From assembly GCA_020624805.1 (NCBI GenBank), contig JAHKVW010000020.1, positions 1 to 35,125 on the forward strand: 35,125 nt of DNA, given 5' to 3'. Under the pieces are notes generated by a model. The model searched no databases. It was not told the DNA's origin and worked only from the letters and a program-made list of their open reading frames with translations. The DNA comes from a bacterium (lineage in GTDB: Bacteria; Bacillota; Clostridia; Oscillospirales; Acutalibacteraceae). Made by a program: the position numbers and the translations under genes. Positions 1 to 8,550 of the stretch are shown one piece after another. How positions within the stretch are numbered: the first letter of the stretch is position 1; each line of letters opens with the position of its first letter.

Positions 1-795
1 GTTTGGAATAACATGATTAATGTTCTTTCAATTAACACTGCTCTTATAAGTAATGGAGAAAAACATGACCAAATATTGGATTTAAAAGCACTGACAGAAT
101 GTAAAATCAATCCTAATTTTCCAACTATAATGATAGGTCATCATGGTATAGACTCATTATATCAAAGCCATCGTGAAAGGATTGAAACAATCATAGATAG
201 ACGCGATATAAGCGTTTTTATGCATGGTGATATTCATAAGTACGCTAATAATCCTATTCAAAAAATATCAACTCCAAATAAATCGGTGCCTAGTATTGCA
301 TGTGGAAAATCAGCACCTCAATCCGGAGATATCTATTCGGATATTGGTGTAGTTTATTACGAATGGAAAAATGATAATAATGTGTATATACAAGCATATA
401 AATGGTCAACAAAAGGTTTTATAGAGAATTCGGCATATTATTATGATATAAATAAACGCTATTCTTTTCCGATGCTATTTAGTAATAATGCAATAGAAAA
501 AAGAAAAACCAATATTGTCAAGATGTTAAAGTATTTGGCAAAAAATGATCCTGAAAGATTTATGATTGGGGATTGGATTAGTGAGGCTGAATACGTATGG
601 AATTTAGACAAAAATGAAGTAGTTGGTAGAAGTTTGCTACTATATTATTATAAAAAAACAAAATCAGGTGATTCGAGCTTTTTCTCTAAAGCAAAAGATA
701 TTTATAATGATTTAAAACTAATTCGAAATTGTGAAGCGAAAACCAATCAAATGCTAAATCAAACGAGGGATTTATTTGATTTTGATGTTAGCTGA
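1..795 (+). CDS. Calcineurin-like metallophosphoesterase, 3' part (5' end outside window)
   Basis: The reading frame is open from the first base, so the N-terminal part with the first metal ligands lies upstream. The first Met visible is at base 13, but the preceding codons (VWNN) continue the frame. Seen in the sequence: an SINTAL strand, then a GHHG motif near residues 42-45 and a GDIH motif near 72-75 (counted from base 13), which match the late metal-binding motifs of calcineurin-like phosphoesterases. After about residue 120 comes an alpha-helical tail of unknown role. The gene ends 11 bases before the kinase-like gene and has the same AT-rich composition, so the three genes probably form one operon. 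A phosphoesterase role is inferred from motifs; the substrate is unknown. Confidence 0.72.
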   Translation, partial: VWNNMINVLSINTALISNGEKHDQILDLKALTECKINPNFPTIMIGHHGIDSLYQSHRERIETIIDRRDISVFMHGDIHKYANNPIQKISTPNKSVPSIACGKSAPQSGDIYSDIGVVYYEWKNDNNVYIQAYKWSTKGFIENSAYYYDINKRYSFPMLFSNNAIEKRKTNIVKMLKYLAKNDPERFMIGDWISEAEYVWNLDKNEVVGRSLLLYYYKKTKSGDSSFFSKAKDIYNDLKLIRNCEAKTNQMLNQTRDLFDFDVS

Positions 796-806
796 AGGAG
801 TATTAT

Positions 807-2972
807 ATGGAGTCTAATAATTCTACAAAAAAGTATAAAGAAAAAAACACAATTAATAAAGAATCAATTTCAGATTTTTTAAGTAGTGAACATTTTAATC
901 AGTGGCCTAAAATAGGACAATCAATAAACACACTTATATCTATGCAACACTTGTCAATACTATTAGATTCTGAATTTATAAAAAGCAAAAGCTTCTTTTT
1001 GTTATTAAATGCATTGAAACAAGAATCCTCGTTTAAATCGCAAGGTCATGTTTTTTTTGTGTTCGATTTTGATTTTAGGGATCTTAACGATGAAGAAAAA
1101 CAAATTTTGAATTCAGTTCCTTATCGTTTGCTTTTGGGTGATAATTATGATTCTTGTTTTAAAAGAATATCTCACCAAGGGATTTGTATTGCTTTTTTAG
1201 CAACAAACGGTGAAAAAGGAACGATAGTGCAATCATTTGCACGAAAAAATGGTATATATCTTCGTTGGTATGGATTGGATGCGCTTGGTAATCTAAGGAG
1301 TCTTTACGCAAAAAAACAACAATCAAGTAATAAAGATACAAACATAAAGTCATCAAAATTTACACCTCTATTTAGGATTACTAATGAGATTGTAAAAATA
1401 CAAAGATCATCTAATCCAGTATATGTAGTTCCAAAACAAGGTTCAAGAGTTTTCTCTAGTCATGGCGTCTTATCTTTACAATTAGAAAAACCTGTTATGA
1501 CCGATCATTTTTCAATTACTTATTTTACAGATAATGTACGATATTATGCCAAAATATACACTTTACAATCACTCCAAATAGATGTATGGGAAAACAAGGC
1601 CAACAGAATGCTAAAAGAGAATGTGGAGATACCGGGAGTATGTTGGCCTATTGATACTTTAAAAGATAGTGAAGGCAAATTTGTTGGAATACTTACTCCT
1701 GCATCAAACGGCGTTCAACTCTCTCGTTCTGTACTAAACGGAAAAACTGGTTTATCACAGCTTTTCCCCCAGTGGGATAAGAGAAATCTATGTAGATTAA
1801 CTGAGAATATACTTAAGACAATTTGTGAATTGCATGAAATTGGAGTGTATTTCGGCTGCATAAATCCATCTTCAATATATATTTCCAGTGACAAAGAAAT
1901 ATATTTTGTAGATACTGATGCTTGGCAAATCGAAGGATATCCAGCTACTTCAAAGAACCAAACTTTTACTCCTCCAGAATTATTAAGGAATAATTCTTCT
2001 CCGTACCTTTATTCTGTAGATCAAGAATACTATCAAATCGCTTTGCTGACTTTTATGTTAATGATGCCCGGAAAGTTTCCTTATGCAAAAAGGAAAGGAA
2101 CTAATGAAAGAGAAAGCATAATTAACATGTCGTTTCCGTTTAGTATAGGTGGTGGAATGAGACGATCTGGAGATTCTGAACGGCCTAGCGGAATTTGGAG
2201 AATAGTTTGGGATCATCTATCATACAAACTATGTTATAATTTTTATAATTCCTTTCATCCTGACGGAAAGTATTCCTTACCTAATAAAAGGTTAAAAGAT
2301 AAAGATTGGTTACAAGCCGTAAAAGAGTATTATGCAAGTTTGGAAAGTCAGGATAGAAAAGACTCAATATGCATTTTTCCCAAAACTTTTAGACATGATG
2401 AAAAACGTAGTTTTGAACGTTGTAGTATTTGCGGTCAAGAACATCCAGATTTTTATTTTGTACATAGTATTAGAGTACAAAAAGAAAAAATAGATATTTG
2501 GAAAAGAGGATACAGAATTTGTTTACCTTGTGCAGATGATAAGTCAGATGTATCATTTTCATGTAATTGTTGTGGTCGAACTTTTTTCTATACAAATCGA
2601 ACTAAAATCGTTCATGAAATAGGAAAAGTTGATTTTGATTGGGTTAACCAACGATGGTGCAGAGATTGTAAGAAAAGGACAGTAAAATGCAAACAATGTG
2701 GTCGAGATGTTCCATTATATCAAATCAAAGATTTTGAGGATCGCATTAGACATCTTAAGAAAAGTGTATGTACTGAATGTTTCAAAAGTTTGATTGAACA
2801 AGCTCGTTATGAAAAAGAAAGATGGAAAAATGAAGTGTATACAACTAGAGTATGTAATAATCGATACTGTGGGAGAACATTTACGATAACAAACGGCGAA
2901 TATGAGTATTATAATAGAAAAGGCTTAAATTTGCCTACACGGTGTCCTAATTGTCGAAAAAAACGGTTCTAG
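807..2972 (+). CDS. Kinase-like protein with C-terminal zinc ribbons (TerY-system type)
   Basis: 721 residues. The N-terminal ~230 residues are not recognised. Residues ~235-480 look like the divergent kinase domain found beside TerY/vWA proteins: a possible ATP-binding Lys in AKIY (K249), a catalytic-loop-like segment GCINPSSIYI, the VDTDAWQI segment (D369/D371) in the DFG position, then FTPPELL. In active relatives the loop normally reads G-D-x-N-P; here the Asp position is Cys351, so it may be a pseudokinase. Residues ~538-721 carry several CxxC pairs (CSIC, CNCC, CRDC, CKQC, CPNC), giving at least three zinc-ribbon-like units. SD GAAGGAG precedes the ATG. It is followed 21 bases later by the vWA gene, which supports a joint module. 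Function in stress or phage defence is inferred. Confidence 0.7.
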   Translation: MESNNSTKKYKEKNTINKESISDFLSSEHFNQWPKIGQSINTLISMQHLSILLDSEFIKSKSFFLLLNALKQESSFKSQGHVFFVFDFDFRDLNDEEKQILNSVPYRLLLGDNYDSCFKRISHQGICIAFLATNGEKGTIVQSFARKNGIYLRWYGLDALGNLRSLYAKKQQSSNKDTNIKSSKFTPLFRITNEIVKIQRSSNPVYVVPKQGSRVFSSHGVLSLQLEKPVMTDHFSITYFTDNVRYYAKIYTLQSLQIDVWENKANRMLKENVEIPGVCWPIDTLKDSEGKFVGILTPASNGVQLSRSVLNGKTGLSQLFPQWDKRNLCRLTENILKTICELHEIGVYFGCINPSSIYISSDKEIYFVDTDAWQIEGYPATSKNQTFTPPELLRNNSSPYLYSVDQEYYQIALLTFMLMMPGKFPYAKRKGTNERESIINMSFPFSIGGGMRRSGDSERPSGIWRIVWDHLSYKLCYNFYNSFHPDGKYSLPNKRLKDKDWLQAVKEYYASLESQDRKDSICIFPKTFRHDEKRSFERCSICGQEHPDFYFVHSIRVQKEKIDIWKRGYRICLPCADDKSDVSFSCNCCGRTFFYTNRTKIVHEIGKVDFDWVNQRWCRDCKKRTVKCKQCGRDVPLYQIKDFEDRIRHLKKSVCTECFKSLIEQARYEKERWKNEVYTTRVCNNRYCGRTFTITNGEYEYYNRKGLNLPTRCPNCRKKRF

Positions 2973-2993
2973 CAATCGAAAGGAGAAAATAAA

Positions 2994-3875
2994 ATGGCAA
3001 ATGAGGCCTACTATACAAGTGAACACTTTAGTCAACAACGTAGATTGTTGATAAATGGTGATCCGCGTGCATTAATATGTTTTTGTGTTGATGTAAGTCA
3101 GTCTATGGATGAATGGTGGATTCAAAGCGGTGGACTAAGACGTCATACAGGATCAGGGTTTTCTGATGGACACAATGTGAACTATTTTGATTTAAATGAT
3201 ATTTTACCTGGCTATGCACACTACAAAAAGATGGATAAATTAAACGAGACTCTTACAGGCCTTTTGAATGATATGAAATACGACCGGACTCTTTGCCAAC
3301 AAGTTGCAATATCTATTGTTACATACAGTCGATATGCTACTGTAAAGTATGATTTCCTCGATTGTGAAGCGCTGAATATCAAATCCTGTGAATGCTCTGT
3401 TGAGAGCAATGAAACCTCCATGGGAGATGGGATTCGAACAGCTCTTGCTCAGTTGGATGAAATGCAGAATGATCTACGAAATGCTGATAATGATTACTAT
3501 ACGCCAATATTAGTGTTTATGACTGATGGAACTCCAACTGATGATCCACGTGCTGAATTCAATGAGATTCGTGAACGTGTTAATAACAAGGACCTGTTTA
3601 TCTTTCCTTTAGGCATAGGTGAGGGAGCTGATATGGCAAGGTTGCGTGATATGTTTCCAGTTGGACAAGCACCATCTGGATTTAGTGAAAAGTATAAGAT
3701 GACTAAACCGGAAGATTATATTATGATATTTCGAGAGATAAAAGACCATGTGAAGAAAAAACAAATAATAATGGTTTCTGAAGGTAATAGTATTCAAAGT
3801 TCTCCTGCAATTAATGATTCAAGTGTAAATAATAATCAAACAGGACAAGTTGTGGATTTGTTTAAATTAATCTAA
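2994..3875 (+). CDS. vWA domain protein, TerY-like
   Basis: 293 residues, a single von Willebrand factor A domain in residues ~25-255 and a short polar tail. The MIDAS metal site is complete: DVSQS (D33, S35, S37), T141 in NETSMGDG, and D178 in MTDGTPTDDP. TerY-type vWA proteins are known partners of kinase and phosphatase proteins in tellurium/stress and phage-defence modules. Strong SD GAAAGGAG before ATG. It is the last gene of the AT-rich island. A role as metal-dependent scaffold or substrate of the kinase-like neighbour is inference. Confidence 0.8.
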   Translation: MANEAYYTSEHFSQQRRLLINGDPRALICFCVDVSQSMDEWWIQSGGLRRHTGSGFSDGHNVNYFDLNDILPGYAHYKKMDKLNETLTGLLNDMKYDRTLCQQVAISIVTYSRYATVKYDFLDCEALNIKSCECSVESNETSMGDGIRTALAQLDEMQNDLRNADNDYYTPILVFMTDGTPTDDPRAEFNEIRERVNNKDLFIFPLGIGEGADMARLRDMFPVGQAPSGFSEKYKMTKPEDYIMIFREIKDHVKKKQIIMVSEGNSIQSSPAINDSSVNNNQTGQVVDLFKLI

Positions 3876-4263
3876 TTAAATTCATTTGGCAATAATATAG
3901 GTTTTTCAGGAATCTTCTATTTTGGGCGATTCTCCACTTTCTTTACTTTTTCTAAATATAAAAAGCCATAATCGAGCCAATCCAACCTTTAAAAGAAATG
4001 ATGATAAATAAATTGAACTACTTCTGAATTTGGATAGTTCATTAGTTGATGAGCAACAAATGGTTTTTATTAGACAAAACCTTCGGTTTTATCAACAGGA
4101 TATGTGTGGCAAAAGACCTGTATCTGAACACCCAGCACTTTTCTATCGCGGAATTAGCTGATCCTATTGTAATTGATCCTATCAGATTCCGTCTTATTTT
4201 GAACGCTATGGGTATCAGAAGATACGGATATAGCTTTCTTCAATGTAGGGTTGGTGATAAGAG
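3876..4263 (+). pseudogene. Gene-poor junction with likely gene remnants
   Basis: About 390 bases with no convincing gene. One short frame (TTG 4046 / ATG 4049 to 4267) encodes up to 73 residues including the stretch DPIRFRLILNAMGIRR but has no SD. A second frame over 4018-4166 is open for 49 codons and reads protein-like (FIRQNLRFYQQDMCGKRP) without a start codon at its opening. Two protein-like frames overlapping with no translation signals suggest decayed or frameshifted coding DNA at the boundary between the cargo island and the element backbone. I do not recognise the parent gene. Confidence 0.3.
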
Positions 4264-4293
4264 TTGAGGGTCAGGGTATTACAATTATATAAT
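4264..4293 (+). promoter_or_regulatory. Sigma-A-type promoter candidate upstream of the DUF6017 operon
   Basis: TTGAGG (4264-4269), 18-bp spacer, then perfect TATAAT (4288-4293). Expected start of transcription is near 4300, about 75 bases before the ATG of the DUF6017 gene. A terminator-like hairpin follows immediately. Confidence 0.55.
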
Positions 4294-4304
4294 TATCATA
4301 TATA

Positions 4305-4342
4305 GAGTCGATTTTATAGCAATATAGGATCGGCTCTTTTTT
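4305..4342 (+). terminator. Rho-independent terminator hairpin / possible attenuator
   Basis: Arms GAGTCGAT (4305-4312) and ATCGGCTC (4329-4336) pair over 8 bp with one G-T wobble and are followed by six T. It can stop transcription arriving from the cargo island. Because it also lies just after the candidate promoter start point, it may act as an attenuator of the downstream operon. Confidence 0.6.
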
Positions 4343-4374
4343 ATTATCAAATATCTATGAAAGGAGAAAAATAC

Positions 4375-5229
4375 ATGGCTGTATTCAGAGTTGAAAAGAC
4401 AAGAGACTTTACCGTTATGAGCAATCACCATTTGAGAAACCCGCGCCTGTCTCTGAAAGCGAAGGGTCTGTTGTCTCTTATGCTCTCGCTGCCTGAGGAT
4501 TGGGACTATACCACAAAAGGGCTTGCCTATATCTGCAAGGATGGAATTGACGCGATTTCGACAACTTTACGGGAACTGGAAGATCAGGGCTACCTTACCC
4601 GTGAGCGCGTCAGAATGTCAAACGGACGTCTCGGAACCGTGGAATACACGATCCATGAACAACCGCAAGAGCCCATTGCAAAGCCAATCTCACCTAAACG
4701 GGAAAATCCAAGACAGGTAAATCCTGTACAGGTTTATCCTGATAAGGCTTTTCCAGATCAGGATTTTCCTGAACAGGAAAATCCCGTGCAATTAAATAAA
4801 GATACAAGAAGAACGAATAAATCAAATAAAGATGAATCAACAGACAAGAGAGACAAGACGCGCGTGCGCGAATACCGCGAGCTGATCAAGGACAATATCG
4901 AGTACGACATCCTCGTTGAGAGGTATGGTGCTGAGAAGCTGGACGCTATCGTGGAACTGATGTTGGAGGTCATTATCTCGGATCACCCTTATTGCGTAAT
5001 CTCGTCGGAGAAATTGCCTCGCGATTTGGTCAGATCTCAATTATTGAAAATTGATTCTACGCATATCGAGTTTGTCTTAGGCGAGTTGACCGAAACGACA
5101 AGCAAGGTCGGCAATACGAGGGCTTATGTGCTCTCAGCGCTGTTCAACGCTCCTACGAACATGGATAATCACTATCAACTCGAGATCAATCATGATTTTT
5201 CACAACGCCGACGACGCCGCAAGGCGTAA
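4375..5229 (+). CDS. HTH / DUF6017 replication-type protein
   Basis: 284 residues from ATG 4375, chosen over the in-frame ATG at 4357 because AAGGAG lies at 4361-4366. Residues 1-~100 form a winged-helix domain (SLKAKGLLSLMLSLPEDW, TLRELEDQGYL), typical of the first gene of replication operons in Clostridia ICEs. A linker of six 5-residue repeats follows (residues ~112-141). The C-terminal ~110 residues (EYRELIKDNIEYDILVERYG ... VLSALFNAP) match the DUF6017 pattern. The likely role is replication initiation or its control for the excised element; this is inferred from family context and not shown directly. It heads the long operon running to VirD4. Confidence 0.8.
   Translation: MAVFRVEKTRDFTVMSNHHLRNPRLSLKAKGLLSLMLSLPEDWDYTTKGLAYICKDGIDAISTTLRELEDQGYLTRERVRMSNGRLGTVEYTIHEQPQEPIAKPISPKRENPRQVNPVQVYPDKAFPDQDFPEQENPVQLNKDTRRTNKSNKDESTDKRDKTRVREYRELIKDNIEYDILVERYGAEKLDAIVELMLEVIISDHPYCVISSEKLPRDLVRSQLLKIDSTHIEFVLGELTETTSKVGNTRAYVLSALFNAPTNMDNHYQLEINHDFSQRRRRRKA
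4708..4797 (+). repeat. Six 15-bp in-frame repeats in the DUF6017 linker
   Basis: Six consecutive 15-bp units encode PRQVN, PVQVY, PDKAF, PDQDF, PEQEN and PVQLN. The consensus Pro-x-Gln-x-aromatic/Asn probably forms an extended flexible linker between the winged helix and DUF6017. Such repeats can vary in copy number by slippage. Confidence 0.75.
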
Positions 5230-5253
5230 GGATATATAATTTCAGGGAATGGA

Positions 5254-6252
5254 GTGAGTGAAACCTATGTAACAGACGAACAGGTAAAAGCAGCGCGGGA
5301 CGCCGATCTGTTTGCATATTTGCAGGCCTATGAGCCCGGTGTTCTGAAACGGGACGGTCCGAATTACCGTCACCGTGAGCATGATAGCCTCGTTTATGTT
5401 TCCAACCGCCGCTTTTGGTATTGGAACAGTCGGGGTAAGCGTATCAATGCTCTGGATTATCTGATGGAGATCCGCGGATATAGCTTTACCGAGGCAGTAA
5501 CAAGGCTGACCGGCGAGGCGATACCGAGAGCTTCTCCTTACCGACCTCAGGAAAAGCCTGAACAGCGCAGACCGGCAAAGATATATTTACCGTGGCCGAA
5601 GAAATGCGCGACAGGCTATTTCAAGTATCTGCGAAAGCGTGGGATCAGCGCGAACGTCATCAAGCGTTGTCGGGAGCTTGGTCTACTGTATGAGGGTAGA
5701 TACAAGCCAAAGAAGGACGAGCCGAGATATATACCAGTCTGCGTCTTTACCGGCACCGACGAAACCGGAAAGGTTCGTTTTGCCTGTATGCGCGGGATCT
5801 ATGAAACGCTGAAAAAGGACGTCTACGGCAGTGACAAGGCATACAGCTTTTGCTTGCCGCCCAAGCAGGCACACAGCAGTCAGGTCGCGGTCTTTGAGGC
5901 GCCGATCGACGCACTCTCTCACGCGACCTTACAGGAGCTTGACGGCTGGAAATGGAACGGCTATCGTTTATCTCTCGGCGGTACTTCTCCTGTCGCACTG
6001 ATCGCCTTTTTGGAGAGGCACCCGGAGATACGTCGTGTGACGCTTTACATGGATAACGATTTGGGTGGACTGAAAAATGCCCGTAAGATCAGGGATATGC
6101 TGCGTGCTGATTCGAAGTACAAGCATATTCATGTCGGGATCAATCCACCGCGTCAGGGTAAGGATTACAACGAAAAGCTGCAAATCCGCTTACAGCAGAT
6201 CAATCAGAGCAACCAACGCCACCGTGAAAAGCGTGTGGCTATTTCAATTTAG
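5254..6252 (+). CDS. DUF3991 and Toprim domain protein (primase-like)
   Basis: 332 residues from GTG 5254 (AGGGAA upstream). The N-terminal part (YRHREHDSLVYVSNRRFWYW, NALDYLMEIRGYSFTEAV) resembles the DUF3991 / zinc-less primase-like module of mobile elements. The C-terminal part is a Toprim fold, with Glu in VFEAPIDALS and the acidic pair in YMDNDLGG. It lies 24 bases after the DUF6017 gene and probably acts with it in DNA replication. Helicase motifs are absent, so it is not a full primase-helicase. Confidence 0.8.
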   Translation: MSETYVTDEQVKAARDADLFAYLQAYEPGVLKRDGPNYRHREHDSLVYVSNRRFWYWNSRGKRINALDYLMEIRGYSFTEAVTRLTGEAIPRASPYRPQEKPEQRRPAKIYLPWPKKCATGYFKYLRKRGISANVIKRCRELGLLYEGRYKPKKDEPRYIPVCVFTGTDETGKVRFACMRGIYETLKKDVYGSDKAYSFCLPPKQAHSSQVAVFEAPIDALSHATLQELDGWKWNGYRLSLGGTSPVALIAFLERHPEIRRVTLYMDNDLGGLKNARKIRDMLRADSKYKHIHVGINPPRQGKDYNEKLQIRLQQINQSNQRHREKRVAISI

Positions 6253-6261
6253 GGGGTAAAG

Positions 6262-6534
6262 ATGAAACAGAAACCAAGTGCAGTACAGATTATTGCAAGT
6301 ACAACCAAATGTCCAAGCTTTAAGTCGGCCGCGATCCGCGAGCTGATGAAGAAGCTGGATATTAACGAGAAGGGATTTGCGATCCTGATGAACGTTACAC
6401 CTGAGACGGTCCGGCTCTGGACGGCCGGTGCGGTCAAGCCCTGTGGGACAGCAGTGCGCGTTATGCAGATACTCAACGCTTGTCCCGAGGTTGTCAACAG
6501 AATCACGGCATTGACGGAGGATCGTATTGCCTGA
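6262..6534 (+). CDS. Small HTH regulator
   Basis: 90 residues. A helix-turn-helix of the XRE/YiaG type spans residues ~30-75 (FAILMNVTPETVRLWTAGAVKP). The SD AGGGGGT lies 9 bases before ATG. Its end overlaps the next gene by 8 bases, indicating translational coupling. Probably an operon repressor or DNA-binding accessory; the target is unknown. Confidence 0.75.
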   Translation: MKQKPSAVQIIASTTKCPSFKSAAIRELMKKLDINEKGFAILMNVTPETVRLWTAGAVKPCGTAVRVMQILNACPEVVNRITALTEDRIA

Positions 6535-8539
6535 ACGTCCTTTACATGAGGACTTCGGAGAAAAGATCGGCGGCGCAAAAAAGGACCTTTGGAGAGCAAG
6601 GGGACTCTATGCCGATGACCTTGACGGCATGAATGAGCGCGAGGCCGATAAGTACGTTACAAAGGATAACGTTTGGAAGAAGCCTGACTATCAGGCTTTA
6701 CACGACGACGGCGTGCCGGTCGATGTCGTGTACTTTATCAAAAAGGTTCGTGACAGCCTGAATGTCAGACCGGCAATTTACCGTAATTACTCACCGGATG
6801 AACGAAAAGCGATTCAAAAACGGTATATAACAACTGTACGTCAGTTGCAAGCGGTCATGGAAAATGTTCGCTCCATTGACGACGCAAAAAAGGCTTTTGA
6901 CAAGTTCTTTGTCGATAATGGGTATCTCCAGAAAACAAACGGATCGATAATCGGAGCGTCATATATCCCTGCTTCTGATTATTATCGTAATCCTGCGTTA
7001 TCTCAAAAACTGATTTCGACTTTGCAAATCAGATCAGAGAGACAGTTTGAGCGAGATTTCACAAGAAAAGCTGAAAGGGATCAGTTCTTGGTTCCGAAGG
7101 ATCAGAAAATTCCGCGCGGGTATGAGGTGCACCTTTATGACGGCAAAGGGTATTCACGTCGGGGTGATTGGCAGGCCGGTACCTACTATGTCACAAAGGG
7201 TCATGCCATTTTACAGACGAATCTCGCTACCCGTGAAGAAGCGATCCGCTGGGCGCAGGATTACTCAAAAAGCAAAACGAAAGCCGGTAAGCAACGGTTT
7301 GTTCCTCCACAGTTGGAGCATATCAACCGTACCGGTCCCGATTACAGAAACGGTCAAGAGATCGTCGGACAGCATTATCTTGATACTTTTGGCTTTCGCG
7401 GCGGCGAGTTCGGGAACTGGCTGAATCAGCTTGATCGACAGGCTTCATTGAACATGGGCTTTGAGGCATTGAAGGATCTTGCGACGGCGTTGCACATCTC
7501 TGACAAGGATATAGCCTTTGCCGGAACGCTGGCTATTGCTTTCGGCGCTCGCGGCAGCGGTAACGCGGCGGCGCACTATGAACCACTGCGTAAGGTCATC
7601 AACCTGACGAAAATGCACGGCGCCGGCGCTCTCGCCCATGAATGGTGGCACGGACTTGACGACTATCTCGGCGGGCTGAAAGGCGCGCACGGTATGTTAT
7701 CCGATCACCCGAGCATATATGAACCGATGAAAAGGCTGGTTGACGCGATCAAGTATAAGACGGAAACACCTGAACAGGCAAAGGCTCGTACCGAACAAAG
7801 TAATGCACGGCAGAGAAAGGCTGCTGAGGCTTGGGTCGATTCTGTGATGAAAAGCACCGTCTATCATACCGACGAGCCGATCATCATTGAGCGGTATGAG
7901 TCGCTGAAAGCAGACTTTTTGAAAGGTGAGCCTGATACGGTTTCCAAGCTCAGCACTCTGAAAAAGGAGATCACCGGGCATGTCATTCCGAAAACTACCT
8001 GTCAGGATCTCGAGGTTCAGGAATACATCATGCGCGGGATTCAGAATCAGGACGAACCGAGGTTACAGCGTATTCCGACTGACTATTACAAGAACTCTCA
8101 GAAGATGGGCAGCAGTACCGAAAAGGACGGCGGCTATTGGGACAGCGAGGTTGAAATGACAGCGCGAGCGTTTGCGTGTTATATCAAGGACAGGTTGCCT
8201 TATCAGTCAGATTATCTTGTCGGTCATGCTGAAAGCTGTGTCGGGCTATATACCAACAAGGATGGCAGTACCGAGGTCGTCCGCGCTTATCCTCAGGGTG
8301 AAGAACGTAAAGCGATCAACGCCGCGTTTGACAATCTGATCGCGGAGCTGAAAAAGGAATTGATCTTTACACACACCGAAGAAGTACCGTCTCTCCCTCG
8401 CCCTAAGGAGCAGGCACCTCAACAGCTCTCTATCCTTGACGATGATAAGCCGTCTGTACTTGGTCAGCTCGCGGCGGCGAAGGTTGCACAGAAACAAGCG
8501 CCGCACACATCTAAAAAAGATCACGAGCAGTCTTTGTAG
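6527..8539 (+). CDS. Large polyvalent protein with LPD5 and LPD1 domains
   Basis: 670 residues from TTG 6527, overlapping the HTH gene. The N-terminus (FGEKIGGAKKDLW) matches LPD5. Residues ~270-390 match LPD1 with the hallmark AHEWWHGLDDYLGG; the HExxH-like arrangement hints at metallopeptidase ancestry, but here it reads HEWWH. LPD proteins are carried by phages and conjugative elements and are thought to enter the recipient with the DNA (family knowledge). The last 28 residues open SVLGQLAAAK and end DHEQSL, the shared tail described in the findings. Confidence 0.82.
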   Translation: MPERPLHEDFGEKIGGAKKDLWRARGLYADDLDGMNEREADKYVTKDNVWKKPDYQALHDDGVPVDVVYFIKKVRDSLNVRPAIYRNYSPDERKAIQKRYITTVRQLQAVMENVRSIDDAKKAFDKFFVDNGYLQKTNGSIIGASYIPASDYYRNPALSQKLISTLQIRSERQFERDFTRKAERDQFLVPKDQKIPRGYEVHLYDGKGYSRRGDWQAGTYYVTKGHAILQTNLATREEAIRWAQDYSKSKTKAGKQRFVPPQLEHINRTGPDYRNGQEIVGQHYLDTFGFRGGEFGNWLNQLDRQASLNMGFEALKDLATALHISDKDIAFAGTLAIAFGARGSGNAAAHYEPLRKVINLTKMHGAGALAHEWWHGLDDYLGGLKGAHGMLSDHPSIYEPMKRLVDAIKYKTETPEQAKARTEQSNARQRKAAEAWVDSVMKSTVYHTDEPIIIERYESLKADFLKGEPDTVSKLSTLKKEITGHVIPKTTCQDLEVQEYIMRGIQNQDEPRLQRIPTDYYKNSQKMGSSTEKDGGYWDSEVEMTARAFACYIKDRLPYQSDYLVGHAESCVGLYTNKDGSTEVVRAYPQGEERKAINAAFDNLIAELKKELIFTHTEEVPSLPRPKEQAPQQLSILDDDKPSVLGQLAAAKVAQKQAPHTSKKDHEQSL

Positions 8540-8550
8540 GGGGTGAAATT

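Noticed and set aside
6527..8539. HEWWH motif as an active zinc metallopeptidase
   Set aside because: This motif defines the LPD1 family, but no clear third metal ligand could be assigned, so activity is not claimed.
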